The notes under the pieces: model-generated
Databases searched by the model: none
What the model was told of the DNA's origin: nothing
What the model saw: only the letters and a program-made list of their open reading frames with translations
Assembly (NCBI GenBank): GCA_958424475.1
Contig: CATZTY010000054.1
Coordinates: forward strand, 1 to 6,820
DNA length: 6,820 bases
Source: an uncultured Collinsella sp.
GTDB lineage: Bacteria > Actinomycetota > Coriobacteriia > Coriobacteriales > Coriobacteriaceae
Direction of reading: 5' to 3'
Shown: piece after piece, positions 1 to 6,080 of the stretch
Position numbering within the stretch: the first letter of the stretch is position 1
How the letters are laid out: each line of letters begins with the position of its first letter
Translations under genes and position numbers: made by a program

Positions 1-57
1 TCGCGCCCTTGAAGTTGAACGTCAGATTGTCCAAATGCGGCCCGCGCAGCGTCGAGC

Positions 58-87
58 AGTTACGGCGTTTGGTAAAACGCCGTAACT
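58..87. repeat. Perfect 13-bp hairpin at the 3' end of pyrE
   Basis: The arm AGTTACGGCGTTT (58-70) is repeated as its exact reverse complement (75-87) around the 4-nt loop GGTA. The pyrE stop codon (86-88, minus strand) overlaps the right arm, so the hairpin begins inside the stop. Its place suggests a 3'-end stabiliser or terminator for pyrE, but no T-run follows on the minus strand, so it is not a classical intrinsic terminator. A dispersed palindromic repeat is an equal possibility. Positions 1-57 beyond it hold no feature I can name, although the pyrE reading frame stays open from the stop to the window edge. Confidence 0.75.
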
Positions 88-769
88 ACTCTCGGGCTCC
101 GTACTGCTCGTAGTAGGCGTCGATGGCGGTCTTGAGCTCGTCATCGATGACGACCTTGCCGTCGATCTCGTGGTTATAGAGGGTCTCGACGACCTCGGCC
201 ATGGAGACGATGCTCGCGACGGGGAAACCGTACTTGGCCTCGATCTCCTTCTGAGCGGTGGTCACACCGCCCTTGCCGACCTCCATGCGGTTGAGGGACA
301 CGATCAGGCCCTTGATCTCGACATCGGCAGCAGCCTTGACCTTGGGATAGGTCTCGTCGATGGACTTGCCGCTGGTGGTAACGTCCTCGACCATGACCAC
401 ACGGTCGCCGTCCTTGGGCTCATAACCCAGCAGGTTGCCCTTATCGGCACCGTGATCCTTGGCCTCCTTGCGGTCGCAGCAGTACTTGACCTCCTTGCCG
501 TACAGCTCGTGGTAGGCAATGGCGGTAACAACAGCCAGCGGAATACCCTTGTAGGCCGGTCCAAACAGGACGTCAAAGTCGTCGCCAAAGTTATCGTGGA
601 TGGCTTGGGCGTAATACTCGCCCAGCTTCTTGAGCTGATAGCCCGTCACGTAAGCACCGGCGTTCATAAAGAACGGGGACTGACGGCCGCTCTTGAGCGT
701 AAAGCTGCCGAACTTAAGAACGTCGGACTCAACCATAAACTTGATGAACTCTTGCTTGTAAGCCTCCAT
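86..769 (-). CDS. pyrE: Orotate phosphoribosyltransferase
   Basis: Joins orotate to PRPP to give orotidine 5'-monophosphate and pyrophosphate, the fifth step of de novo UMP synthesis, in the cytosol. The 227-aa product has the type I phosphoribosyltransferase layout. A substrate loop with LKSGRQSPFF lies near residues 25-34, GPAYKGIPLA at 70-79, the flexible catalytic loop DRKEAKDHG at 99-107 with conserved Lys and His, and the PRPP-binding signature MVEDVTTSGKS at 126-136. Length is slightly above the common 205-215 aa. The ATG at 769 is supported by GAGGAG (775-780, complement) five bases upstream. No other pyr gene lies upstream; the neighbour is the divergent mgtA, so pyrE is monocistronic or first in a unit running off the left edge. 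I could not pick a convincing promoter on the minus strand. All key residues look intact. Confidence 0.96.
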   Translation of the reverse strand: MEAYKQEFIKFMVESDVLKFGSFTLKSGRQSPFFMNAGAYVTGYQLKKLGEYYAQAIHDNFGDDFDVLFGPAYKGIPLAVVTAIAYHELYGKEVKYCCDRKEAKDHGADKGNLLGYEPKDGDRVVMVEDVTTSGKSIDETYPKVKAAADVEIKGLIVSLNRMEVGKGGVTTAQKEIEAKYGFPVASIVSMAEVVETLYNHEIDGKVVIDDELKTAIDAYYEQYGARE

Positions 770-899
770 GCGGGCTCCTCTCGTAATCGCGTACGTGCTC
801 TTCAGTTTAGCGCAGGCGAGGCGTCGATGTGGGCGTGCTTTGGAGCCACGGCATTCTGTAAAGGCTTTGTCAGGGGGAATGGTTTTCCGAACAATAGGG

Positions 900-928
900 T
901 TGACATGGCAAACCCCCTCATCAAGAAT
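900..928 (+). promoter_or_regulatory. Candidate sigma-70 promoter for mgtA
   Basis: A perfect -35 box TTGACA (900-905) is followed after 17 bp by AAGAAT (923-928), a 4/6 match to TATAAT. Transcription would start near 935, leaving a leader of about 270 nt before mgtA. The arms GGGTT (897-901) and AACCC (911-915) form a small dyad over the -35 box that could be an operator. Found by pattern only. Confidence 0.5.
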
Positions 929-995
929 ACGGGCGGATTAAAAAGGGGTACGAGATACCCAAAGCGCGCTGCGCCCGGCCTTTAGGAGGTGTGCC

Positions 996-1067
996 ATGGA
1001 AGGCAGTCCTAGTCGAAAAACCTGCATGTCGCCCTCGGCACGCCGCGAGGACTCCGCACACGCATAA
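996..1067 (+). CDS. Candidate mgtA leader peptide (23 aa)
   Basis: A 23-codon ORF starts at ATG 996 behind AGGAGGTG (984-991). This is nearly the full complement of the 16S rRNA 3' end, with six bases between AGGAGG and the ATG, and is stronger than the site in front of mgtA itself. The peptide begins MEGSPSRKTC and ends REDSAHA, with two prolines, three arginines and three acidic residues. It stops at TAA 1065-1067, 139 nt before mgtA, and a 9-bp hairpin lies between. Translated leaders control mgtA in Salmonella (MgtL, by Mg2+ and proline) through effects on transcription elongation. That this ORF does the same is inference from position; the sequence is not recognisably homologous to MgtL. 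It could instead be a chance ORF. Confidence 0.45.
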   Translation: MEGSPSRKTCMSPSARREDSAHA

Positions 1068-1093
1068 ACGCCACCGGCAGATCGCCAAAACCA

Positions 1094-1121
1094 CCACAAA
1101 GGCGCGCTGCACCCTTTGTGG
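1094..1121 (+). promoter_or_regulatory. Leader hairpin upstream of mgtA
   Basis: Arms CCACAAAGG (1094-1102) and CCTTTGTGG (1113-1121) pair perfectly over 9 bp around a 10-nt loop, CGCGCTGCAC. No T-run follows directly; a T6 run begins 31 nt after the stem. It lies between the leader ORF and mgtA, where an attenuator, pause or RNA-stability element would sit. The core GCGCGCTGC(A/G)CCC also occurs at 964-976, just before the leader ORF Shine-Dalgarno. Confidence 0.5.
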
Positions 1122-1206
1122 GCTCAAGAGCTTGACGTGAGCGACATCTAGGTTTTTTGAAGCAAATACGACACGTACGCTAACTCCCCTCAACAAGGAG
1201 GACCCT

Positions 1207-3975
1207 ATGCTGATGCTCAAAACCGTCACGGTACTCGAAGCCATCTCCAAGCGCCGCCGCACGGCGCGCCCTGCCGCTCATACCGGCCTGTCCAAGAACA
1301 CCATATTCGCCGCCACCCATAGTGCCGAGGACGCCCTCGTACTGCTTGACGCCACGGCAAACGGCCTCACCGTCGAGCAGGCAACTGAGCGCCTGAACGC
1401 CGTCGGCCCCAACACCATCGAGGCAACGACCAAAACGCTCGCCCGCCGCATCGCCGACGCGTTCATCGATCCCTTCGCCGGCATCCTCGCCGCGCTCGCA
1501 CTGGTCTCGCTCTACATCGACGTGCTCGCCGTGCCCGAACCGTAGCGCGACCCCTCCACGGTCATCGTCATCGGCACCATGCTGCTGGTATCGGGCGGCA
1601 TGAAGTTTATCCAGGAAGCCCGCAGCGGCAATGCGGCAGAGGCCCTCAAGGACCTGGTCTCCAACACTTGCACCGCCCTGCGCGACGGCGGGCGCATCGA
1701 GATCCCCTTCGACGAGCTCGTCCCCGGCGATGTAATCCGCCTCTCTGCCGGCGATATGGTGCCGGCAGACGCCCGCATCATCACCGCGCGCGACCTGTTT
1801 GTGATCGAGTCCGCACTCACCGGCGAGAGCGAGGCCGTCGAGAAGACCACCGCCGTCACCGTCGTCGAGGGCGCCGACGGCTCCGCACTGCCACTCTCTG
1901 CCTGCAAGAACATCGTCTTTACCGGCACCTCCGTGCAAAACGGCGCCGCCATGGCGCTTGTCGTTGCCACCGGCTCGGACACCTACCTGGGCGGCATCGC
2001 CAAGATGCTCAACGGGCGCGGCGAAAAAAGCGCGTTTGACCGCGGCGTCTCGAGCGTCTCCATGCTGCTGGTGCGCCTGATGCTCGTTATGGCGCCGGCC
2101 GTCTTTGCCATCAACGCCGCCACCAAGGGCAACGTCATCGACGCGCTGCTGTTCGCCACGAGCGTGGCCGTGGGCATCACGCCGCAGATGCTTCCCGTCA
2201 TCGTGACCACGAGCCTGTCGCAGGGCGCCAAGGACCTCGCCCGTCGCCAGGTTATCGTCAAGGAGCTGCCGGCGATTCAAAACCTCGGAGCGATGGACGT
2301 CCTGTGCTGCGACAAGACCGGCACCCTCACCGAAGACCGCATCGTGCTCGAGCGCTACCTCAACACCGATGGCAACGAGGACGCGCGCGTGCTGCGCCAT
2401 GCGTTTTTGAACAGCTTCTTCCAGACCGGCCTCAAAAATCTTATCGACCTGGCCGTAATCGACCGTGCCGATGTGACGCCCTCGGCCGTCGTGCCCGATT
2501 CTATGCTGGGCCAGAGTCTGCGCGACCGCTATACCAAGGTCGACGAGGTTCCCTTCGATTTCTCGCGCCGTCGCCTGAGCGTAGTTGTCGCCGACGCCCA
2601 AGGCAAAACCCAGATGGTTACCAAGGGCGCTGCCGAGGAAATGCTCGAGATCTGCTCCTTTGTCGAGATCGATGGCATCGCTCAGCCGCTCACCGACGAG
2701 AAGCTCGCCCAGATTCGCAAGCAGATCGCCGGACTTAACGCCGAGGGCCTACGCGTAATTGCCGTGGCGCAGAAGACCAATCCGCGCTGCGTGGGCGAGT
2801 TTGGCATCGCCGACGAGTGCGACATGGTGCTGATGGGCTTTTTGGCCTTCCTCGATCCGCCCAAAGCAAGTGCTGCGGGCGCCGTCGCCACCCTCGAGGC
2901 CAAGGGCGTGGCGGTCAAGGTCCTAACCGGCGACAACGACCGCGTCGCCGCCACCGTCTGCGAGCAGATTGGTATCGATGCGAGCAACGTCTTGCTCGGC
3001 TCCGAGATCGATGCGCTCGATGACGCCGAACTTGCCGAGCGCGCCGAGAAAACCCACCTCTTCGCCAAGCTCTCGCCGCTGCAGAAGGCGCGCCTGGTAC
3101 GTGTCATGCGCGAGATGCTCGGCCACACCGTGGGCTTTATGGGCGACGGCATCAACGACGCCGCCGCCATGCGTGCGAGCGATTGCGGCATCTCGGTCGA
3201 TTCGGCCGTCGATATTGCCAAGGAATCCGCCGATATCATCTTGCTTCAGAAGGACTTGGGCGTGCTCGAGCGCGGCATCATCGAAGGCCGCCGCACTTAC
3301 GGCAACCTGCTCAAGTACCTCAAGACCACGGTGAGCTCCAACTTTGGCAATGTGCTGTCCGTGACCGTCGCGAGCCTGTTCTTGCCGTTTTTGCCCATGA
3401 GCGCCCTGCAGCTGGTACTGCTGTCGCTGGTCTACGAGATCGTGTGCATCGCACTGCCGTGGGACACCGTCGATGACGCCTGGACTGCCCGCCCGCGTGC
3501 CTGGGACGCCGCGTCCATCAAGGGCTTTATGCTCGAGCTGGGCCCCGTGAGCTCGCTGTTTGACATCGTGACCTTCGCCGCGCTCTTCTTTGTCGTGTGC
3601 CCCGCCGCCGTGGACGCAAGCTGGTCCGAGCTTGCCGCCGCGGGCGACGTCGCGGGTATGGCGACCTTTGCTGCGCTCTTCCAGAGCGGCTGGTTTGTCG
3701 AGTCCATGTGGTCGCAGACACTCGTGGTCCACATGTTGCGCTCCCCGCATCTGCCGAGCCCGCGCGACCACGCCGCGCCCGCATTGTGCGTTCTTACCGT
3801 GCTGGGCCTGGCGCTCGTCACCTGGCTGCCGGCAAGCCCCATCGCCGATGCGCTCGGCCTCATGCCGCTGCCCACGAGCTTTTTTGGGCTGCTCATTGGC
3901 ATCGTTACCGCCTATATCGCGCTCACCCAGCTGGCGAAGCGCCGCTACATTGCCCGCCACGGCGAGCTGCTGTAG
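1207..3975 (+). pseudogene. mgtA: Mg2+-importing P-type ATPase, interrupted by an amber codon
   Basis: Belongs to the MgtA/MgtB family (P3B ATPases), inner-membrane pumps that import Mg2+ at the cost of ATP. Start ATG 1207 has AAGGAGG (1195-1201) five bases upstream. Reading through one in-frame TAG (codon 113, 1543-1545) gives 922 codons, against about 900 aa for E. coli MgtA. Codon positions in that reading: N-terminal cation-ATPase domain about 54-70; first membrane helix about 88-109; actuator motif TGES 205-208; phosphorylation motif DKTGTLT with Asp369; nucleotide-binding KGA from Lys473; TGDN 574-577; hinge GDGIND from 646; then a hydrophobic C-terminal membrane domain. NSFFQTGLKNLIDLAVI is a family-specific stretch. 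The amber codon would end translation at 112 aa, after the first helix. The next ATG (1579) lacks a Shine-Dalgarno, and starting there loses the first helix. The remaining 798 codons are otherwise intact, so the lesion is recent, suppressed or a sequence error. Family call is secure; functional state is open. Confidence 0.9.
1543..1545 (+). other. In-frame premature stop (TAG) in mgtA
   Basis: The codons before it read LAVPEP and those after read RDPSTVIVI, and both sides continue the same frame of one MgtA protein. There is no frameshift. One base change from CAG (Gln) or GAG (Glu) would give TAG. It lies in the loop between the first two predicted membrane helices. Confidence 0.9.
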
Positions 3976-4075
3976 CAAGTAGACGGAAAACACCCTGCCA
4001 GCTGCCGTTGCCACTACCACAGCTGCCAACGCCGCTGCCGTTGCCTCTGCCGCCGCAGTCTATCCCCCCCCAGCA
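3976..4075. other. Low-complexity spacer after mgtA
   Basis: A C-rich stretch made of degenerate GCTGCC/GTTGCC units. The 12-mer GCTGCCGTTGCC occurs at 4001-4012 and again at 4034-4045, and a run of eight C lies at 4064-4071. It is not convincingly coding and no T-run terminator for mgtA is seen. Slippage during replication could have produced it. Confidence 0.5.
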
Positions 4076-4140
4076 GTTGCGGTGAAATAGTTCCTGTTTA
4101 AAGCCCCGTGACTTTAATTTAGGGACTATTCCACCGCAAC
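4076..4140. repeat. 65-nt imperfect palindrome between convergent genes
   Basis: The left arm (4076-4103) starts GTTGCGGTGAAATAGTTCCT and ends TTTAAAG. The right arm (4112-4140) starts CTTTAAT and ends GGGACTATTCCACCGCAAC. The outer 19 bases pair with one mismatch and one G-T wobble, and the inner TTAAAG/CTTTAA pairs perfectly around the loop CCCCGTGA. It lies 100 bp past the mgtA stop and 15 bp past the regulator stop, so it could act as a two-way terminator or transcript-end stabiliser. Neither side has a T-run and no flanking direct repeats are seen. Its size and perfection also fit a dispersed REP-like or MITE-like element. Confidence 0.75.
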
Positions 4141-4155
4141 TTATTGGGAGATTAG

Positions 4156-5700
4156 CTAGTCCTTGGGCGTCCAGGACCAGAAGAAGTTGATAAGGGCCAC
4201 GCGCGAGGCGGTGCCGGTCTTCTTGTTGATCGAGGAAATGTGACGATAGAGCGTGGAACGCGAAAGAAAGAGCGTTGTGGCGATGTCCTGAACGCTCTGG
4301 TCCGAAACGACCAAGACCTCAAGAATATCGCGCTCGCGCTCTGTAAGCCCAAAGGTGGCGACGAAGGCATCAAGGCGTTCATCGGACGTGAGCTCCGCTG
4401 CTTCCACGGGCTCGGAGTCGGAGCATGTGGGCGCAAGATCCCCACCAAGATCGTCGGTGGCAAGCGGCAGGCCATCCTGCATCACGGCATCATCGGCTCG
4501 TTGCCCCAACTGCCCCAGCAGCGTAATCGCAATGCCCACAAACATCACGAGCGCCGGCCCGACCGCAGCCAGCACGTTTTGACTCGAGATAATCGCCACC
4601 GCCGGCGCCGTCACGAGCATCGAGCACACGTTGTTGACGACGCGACCCATGCACGGCCAAAAATATGACCAGCGCGCATAGAGCGAGACGGCGGCATATT
4701 TTGTGGTAAAGAACACCACGAAAAAGCCCGAGCCCAGATAAAAAATGATCGTGGCAGCGAGCTCGTTGCCACCATTGCCGTCGACGATGAGCACAAAGAA
4801 CGAAAACGTGGACAGTATGGCGGCACATGTCATGCCGATATTCATATACGAGCGGCCGTGCAGGTCAAATAGTGCGCCAGCGACCAACGAGCTCACGACA
4901 AGCAGCAGGCGCGGCCAATCGCCCAAATCGACGGCTCCGACAGCATGCAAGGTCGTGAAGCCCGCGTTGAGAGCGGCGAATACGCTGGAAAGATACGCCG
5001 TCGCCACGGTCAGGCGAACTACGGCGCGACGGAATGCCGCCTTTGCCTCGGGATCGTCATGCCACTTGGCGCCATATTCCAGAGCATCTACCGAAAGCCC
5101 GGCGGCACTGGGTTCAAAGTTGGGGTCGGACTCGTCGCGCAGCTTGGCGCGTCGGACACCGTGGAGCAACGCCACCTGCGCGATCGCACAGACGACCAGA
5201 ACAGCCTGCTGAGGAATACCGACAGGCATCGCCATGTGGTTGATCACCTGTACCAGAACGCCCATGGCATAGGAAAGTGCGGCGGCGCGCGCCAGGCAGG
5301 GCGTCTGCGCAAAACGCCGCGCAAGATTGGCATGGGCGGTCGATCCGCAATAGCCCAGGGCGCAGCACGCCACCAGGCCGCCGACAATTACCACCTCAAA
5401 CCGCACTGCCGTAATCATCAGCAGCAACGCCGATACCAACAGCACGCCTGTAATATCGCTCGTCGCATCGATCGTCTGGGGAAGGCGATAGTACAGAAAT
5501 GGGCGCACGAAAAAGCCAATCACGCTCGCGCCGACAACGATGCTCTCGTAGATGACGACCTCACTCGATGGCACGAACTCGGCCATGCGCACATCAAAGA
5601 GATACTCGCACGCCAAAAACGTGAAGAAGAACAGCGCCAGGCATATAATCTCCCGAATGCCCCGACGCAAATATGCAGTTGTGTCTCCCATGCCCCTCAT
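4156..5700 (-). CDS. Membrane-anchored LuxR-family transcriptional regulator
   Basis: A 514-aa protein with about 12 predicted membrane helices (roughly 17-36, 49-70, 82-100, 102-120, 139-160, 164-181, then after a charged loop 228-250, 264-280, 285-306, 313-333, 353-372, 376-397). An acidic linker follows (about 400-445), then a LuxR/GerE-type helix-turn-helix at 450-510. The latter has the GLTERERDILEVL opening and a likely recognition helix in SRSTLYRHISSINKKTG (480-496). The membrane part resembles a major-facilitator fold and may sense a ligand, but sensing is inference; the target is unknown. No receiver or PAS domain is present. ATG 5700 has a G-rich GGGGGG six bases upstream; ATG 5691 (three residues shorter) is an alternative. 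It is divergent from the zinc-finger gene at 6081, a possible target along with its own promoter. Such proteins are numerous in Coriobacteriia. Confidence 0.92.
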   Translation of the reverse strand: MRGMGDTTAYLRRGIREIICLALFFFTFLACEYLFDVRMAEFVPSSEVVIYESIVVGASVIGFFVRPFLYYRLPQTIDATSDITGVLLVSALLLMITAVRFEVVIVGGLVACCALGYCGSTAHANLARRFAQTPCLARAAALSYAMGVLVQVINHMAMPVGIPQQAVLVVCAIAQVALLHGVRRAKLRDESDPNFEPSAAGLSVDALEYGAKWHDDPEAKAAFRRAVVRLTVATAYLSSVFAALNAGFTTLHAVGAVDLGDWPRLLLVVSSLVAGALFDLHGRSYMNIGMTCAAILSTFSFFVLIVDGNGGNELAATIIFYLGSGFFVVFFTTKYAAVSLYARWSYFWPCMGRVVNNVCSMLVTAPAVAIISSQNVLAAVGPALVMFVGIAITLLGQLGQRADDAVMQDGLPLATDDLGGDLAPTCSDSEPVEAAELTSDERLDAFVATFGLTERERDILEVLVVSDQSVQDIATTLFLSRSTLYRHISSINKKTGTASRVALINFFWSWTPKD

Positions 5701-5731
5701 GGTTAACCCCCCAGCCGCTCAATTGTCTGGA

Positions 5732-5760
5732 AATCTATTTTAATAAAGAACCAGTCTCAA
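5732..5760 (-). promoter_or_regulatory. Candidate promoter for the LuxR-family gene
   Basis: On the minus strand TTGAGA (5755-5760; 5/6 match to -35) is followed after 17 bp by TAGATT (5732-5737; 4/6 match to -10). The interval includes an AT-rich patch unlike the surrounding DNA. An overlapping TAAAAT is a better -10 but lacks a -35 at the right distance. Start of transcription would be about 25 nt before the ATG. Confidence 0.45.
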
Positions 5761-5886
5761 TACCGAAGCCAGGCTCGAAATGTTGCCAATTCGACCCCAG
5801 CCGTCCACATCACGCCGCGATTTTGAGCCGCATGGACCAGAAGGAACGCGCGCGATCTCTAGCTCGGCCAGGAGTGTCTCCAACTA

Positions 5887-5917
5887 CCACTCATTTAAGT
5901 ACGTCCCCAATGAGTGG
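5887..5917. repeat. Hairpin A of a paired conserved-loop repeat
   Basis: Perfect 9-bp arms CCACTCATT (5887-5895) and AATGAGTGG (5909-5917) enclose the 13-nt loop TAAGTACGTCCCC. The loop differs from that of hairpin B at one base. It lies upstream of both divergent genes, so a simple terminator role is unlikely. Confidence 0.8.
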
Positions 5918-5927
5918 CCTCCCCCGC

Positions 5928-5962
5928 GACTAGTCGTTTAAGAACGTCCCCAACGACTAGTC
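5928..5962. repeat. Hairpin B of a paired conserved-loop repeat
   Basis: Perfect 11-bp arms GACTAGTCGTT (5928-5938) and AACGACTAGTC (5952-5962) enclose the loop TAAGAACGTCCCC. It starts 10 bp after hairpin A. Compared with A, three of the nine shared base pairs differ, and each difference is matched on the other arm. On the minus strand the hairpin is preceded by T5. Confidence 0.8.
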
Positions 5963-5967
5963 AAAAA

Positions 5968-5983
5968 TGGGCCATATGTCCCA
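5968..5983. promoter_or_regulatory. 16-bp dyad, possible operator
   Basis: TGGGcCATATGtCCCA is a dyad with one non-matching pair, centred on CATATG. It lies 5 bp from hairpin B in the divergent region. LuxR-type regulators bind dyads of similar size, so it is a candidate operator for the neighbouring regulator. There is no direct support beyond symmetry and position. Confidence 0.35.
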
Positions 5984-6034
5984 GTTGTGGAGACTCCTTG
6001 AGCCGTCTGGGTATCGCGAAGGATCGCGCACTCC

Positions 6035-6072
6035 CCCATCATCAAAAGTGACACACGCTACCAGTTGATGGG
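6035..6072 (+). promoter_or_regulatory. Possible Shine-Dalgarno-sequestering stem
   Basis: CCCATCA (6035-6041) is the exact complement of TGATGGG (6066-6072), whose end overlaps the Shine-Dalgarno GGGAGG (6070-6075) of the next gene. The 24-nt loop makes it modest in stability. In mRNA it could reduce translation initiation until opened. A chance 7-bp match cannot be excluded. Confidence 0.35.
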
Positions 6073-6080
6073 AGGCAGCC

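Larger units (their letters stand above)
770..1206. other. Divergent pyrE/mgtA intergenic region
   Basis: This 437-bp stretch separates divergent pyrE and mgtA. The pyrE-proximal part (770-895) shows only the pyrE Shine-Dalgarno. The mgtA-proximal part holds a sigma-70-like promoter (900-928), then a leader of about 270 nt with a short GGGTA/TACCC stem (946-960), a 23-codon ORF (996-1067), a 9-bp hairpin (1094-1121) and a T6 run (1153-1158). Its length and content suggest post-transcriptional control of mgtA, as known for Mg2+ transporters in other bacteria. I could not match it by eye to the M-box (ykoK) Mg2+ riboswitch core. Confidence 0.6.
5701..6080. other. Divergent luxR/zinc-finger intergenic region
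   Basis: This 380-bp region holds, from left to right, a promoter candidate for the regulator (5732-5760, minus), about 125 bp with no visible feature (5761-5886), two hairpins with the same loop (5887-5917 and 5928-5962), a 16-bp dyad (5968-5983), a small CGCGA/TCGCG stem (6015-6028), and a possible Shine-Dalgarno-blocking stem (6035-6072). No clear sigma-70 promoter for the rightward gene was found. A 34-codon ORF crossing the hairpins has no Shine-Dalgarno and is not called. Confidence 0.6.

Noticed and set aside
170..985. 271-aa open frame on the plus strand opposite pyrE
   Set aside because: It is antisense to a clearly recognised pyrE, has a composition typical of a reverse-frame shadow, and shows no family motif.
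1132..1160. Second promoter for mgtA starting at TTGACG
   Set aside because: No acceptable -10 box lies 16-18 bp downstream.
930..1206. M-box (ykoK) Mg2+ riboswitch upstream of mgtA
   Set aside because: I could not recognise the conserved M-box core by eye. A covariance-model search (Rfam M-box) would settle it; a significant hit would overturn this rejection.
1543..1545. TAG read as pyrrolysine or another programmed recoding signal
   Set aside because: MgtA has no known recoded residue at this loop, no recoding element is evident after the codon, and nothing in the window suggests pyrrolysine machinery.
1180..2601. 473-aa open frame on the minus strand across mgtA
   Set aside because: It is rich in His, Gly, Asp and Ala in the manner of antisense frames in GC-rich genes and lies opposite well-conserved P-type ATPase motifs.
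2923..4029. 368-aa open frame on the minus strand across the mgtA 3' part
   Set aside because: It is antisense to the hinge motif and membrane domain of mgtA, with no domain of its own and no Shine-Dalgarno seen.
4945..5706. 253-aa open frame on the plus strand opposite the regulator
   Set aside because: It is a shadow of the LuxR-family gene, whose membrane helices and helix-turn-helix are unmistakable.
5832..5936. 34-codon ORF crossing both conserved-loop hairpins
   Set aside because: It has no Shine-Dalgarno, and its codons are dictated by the inverted repeats.
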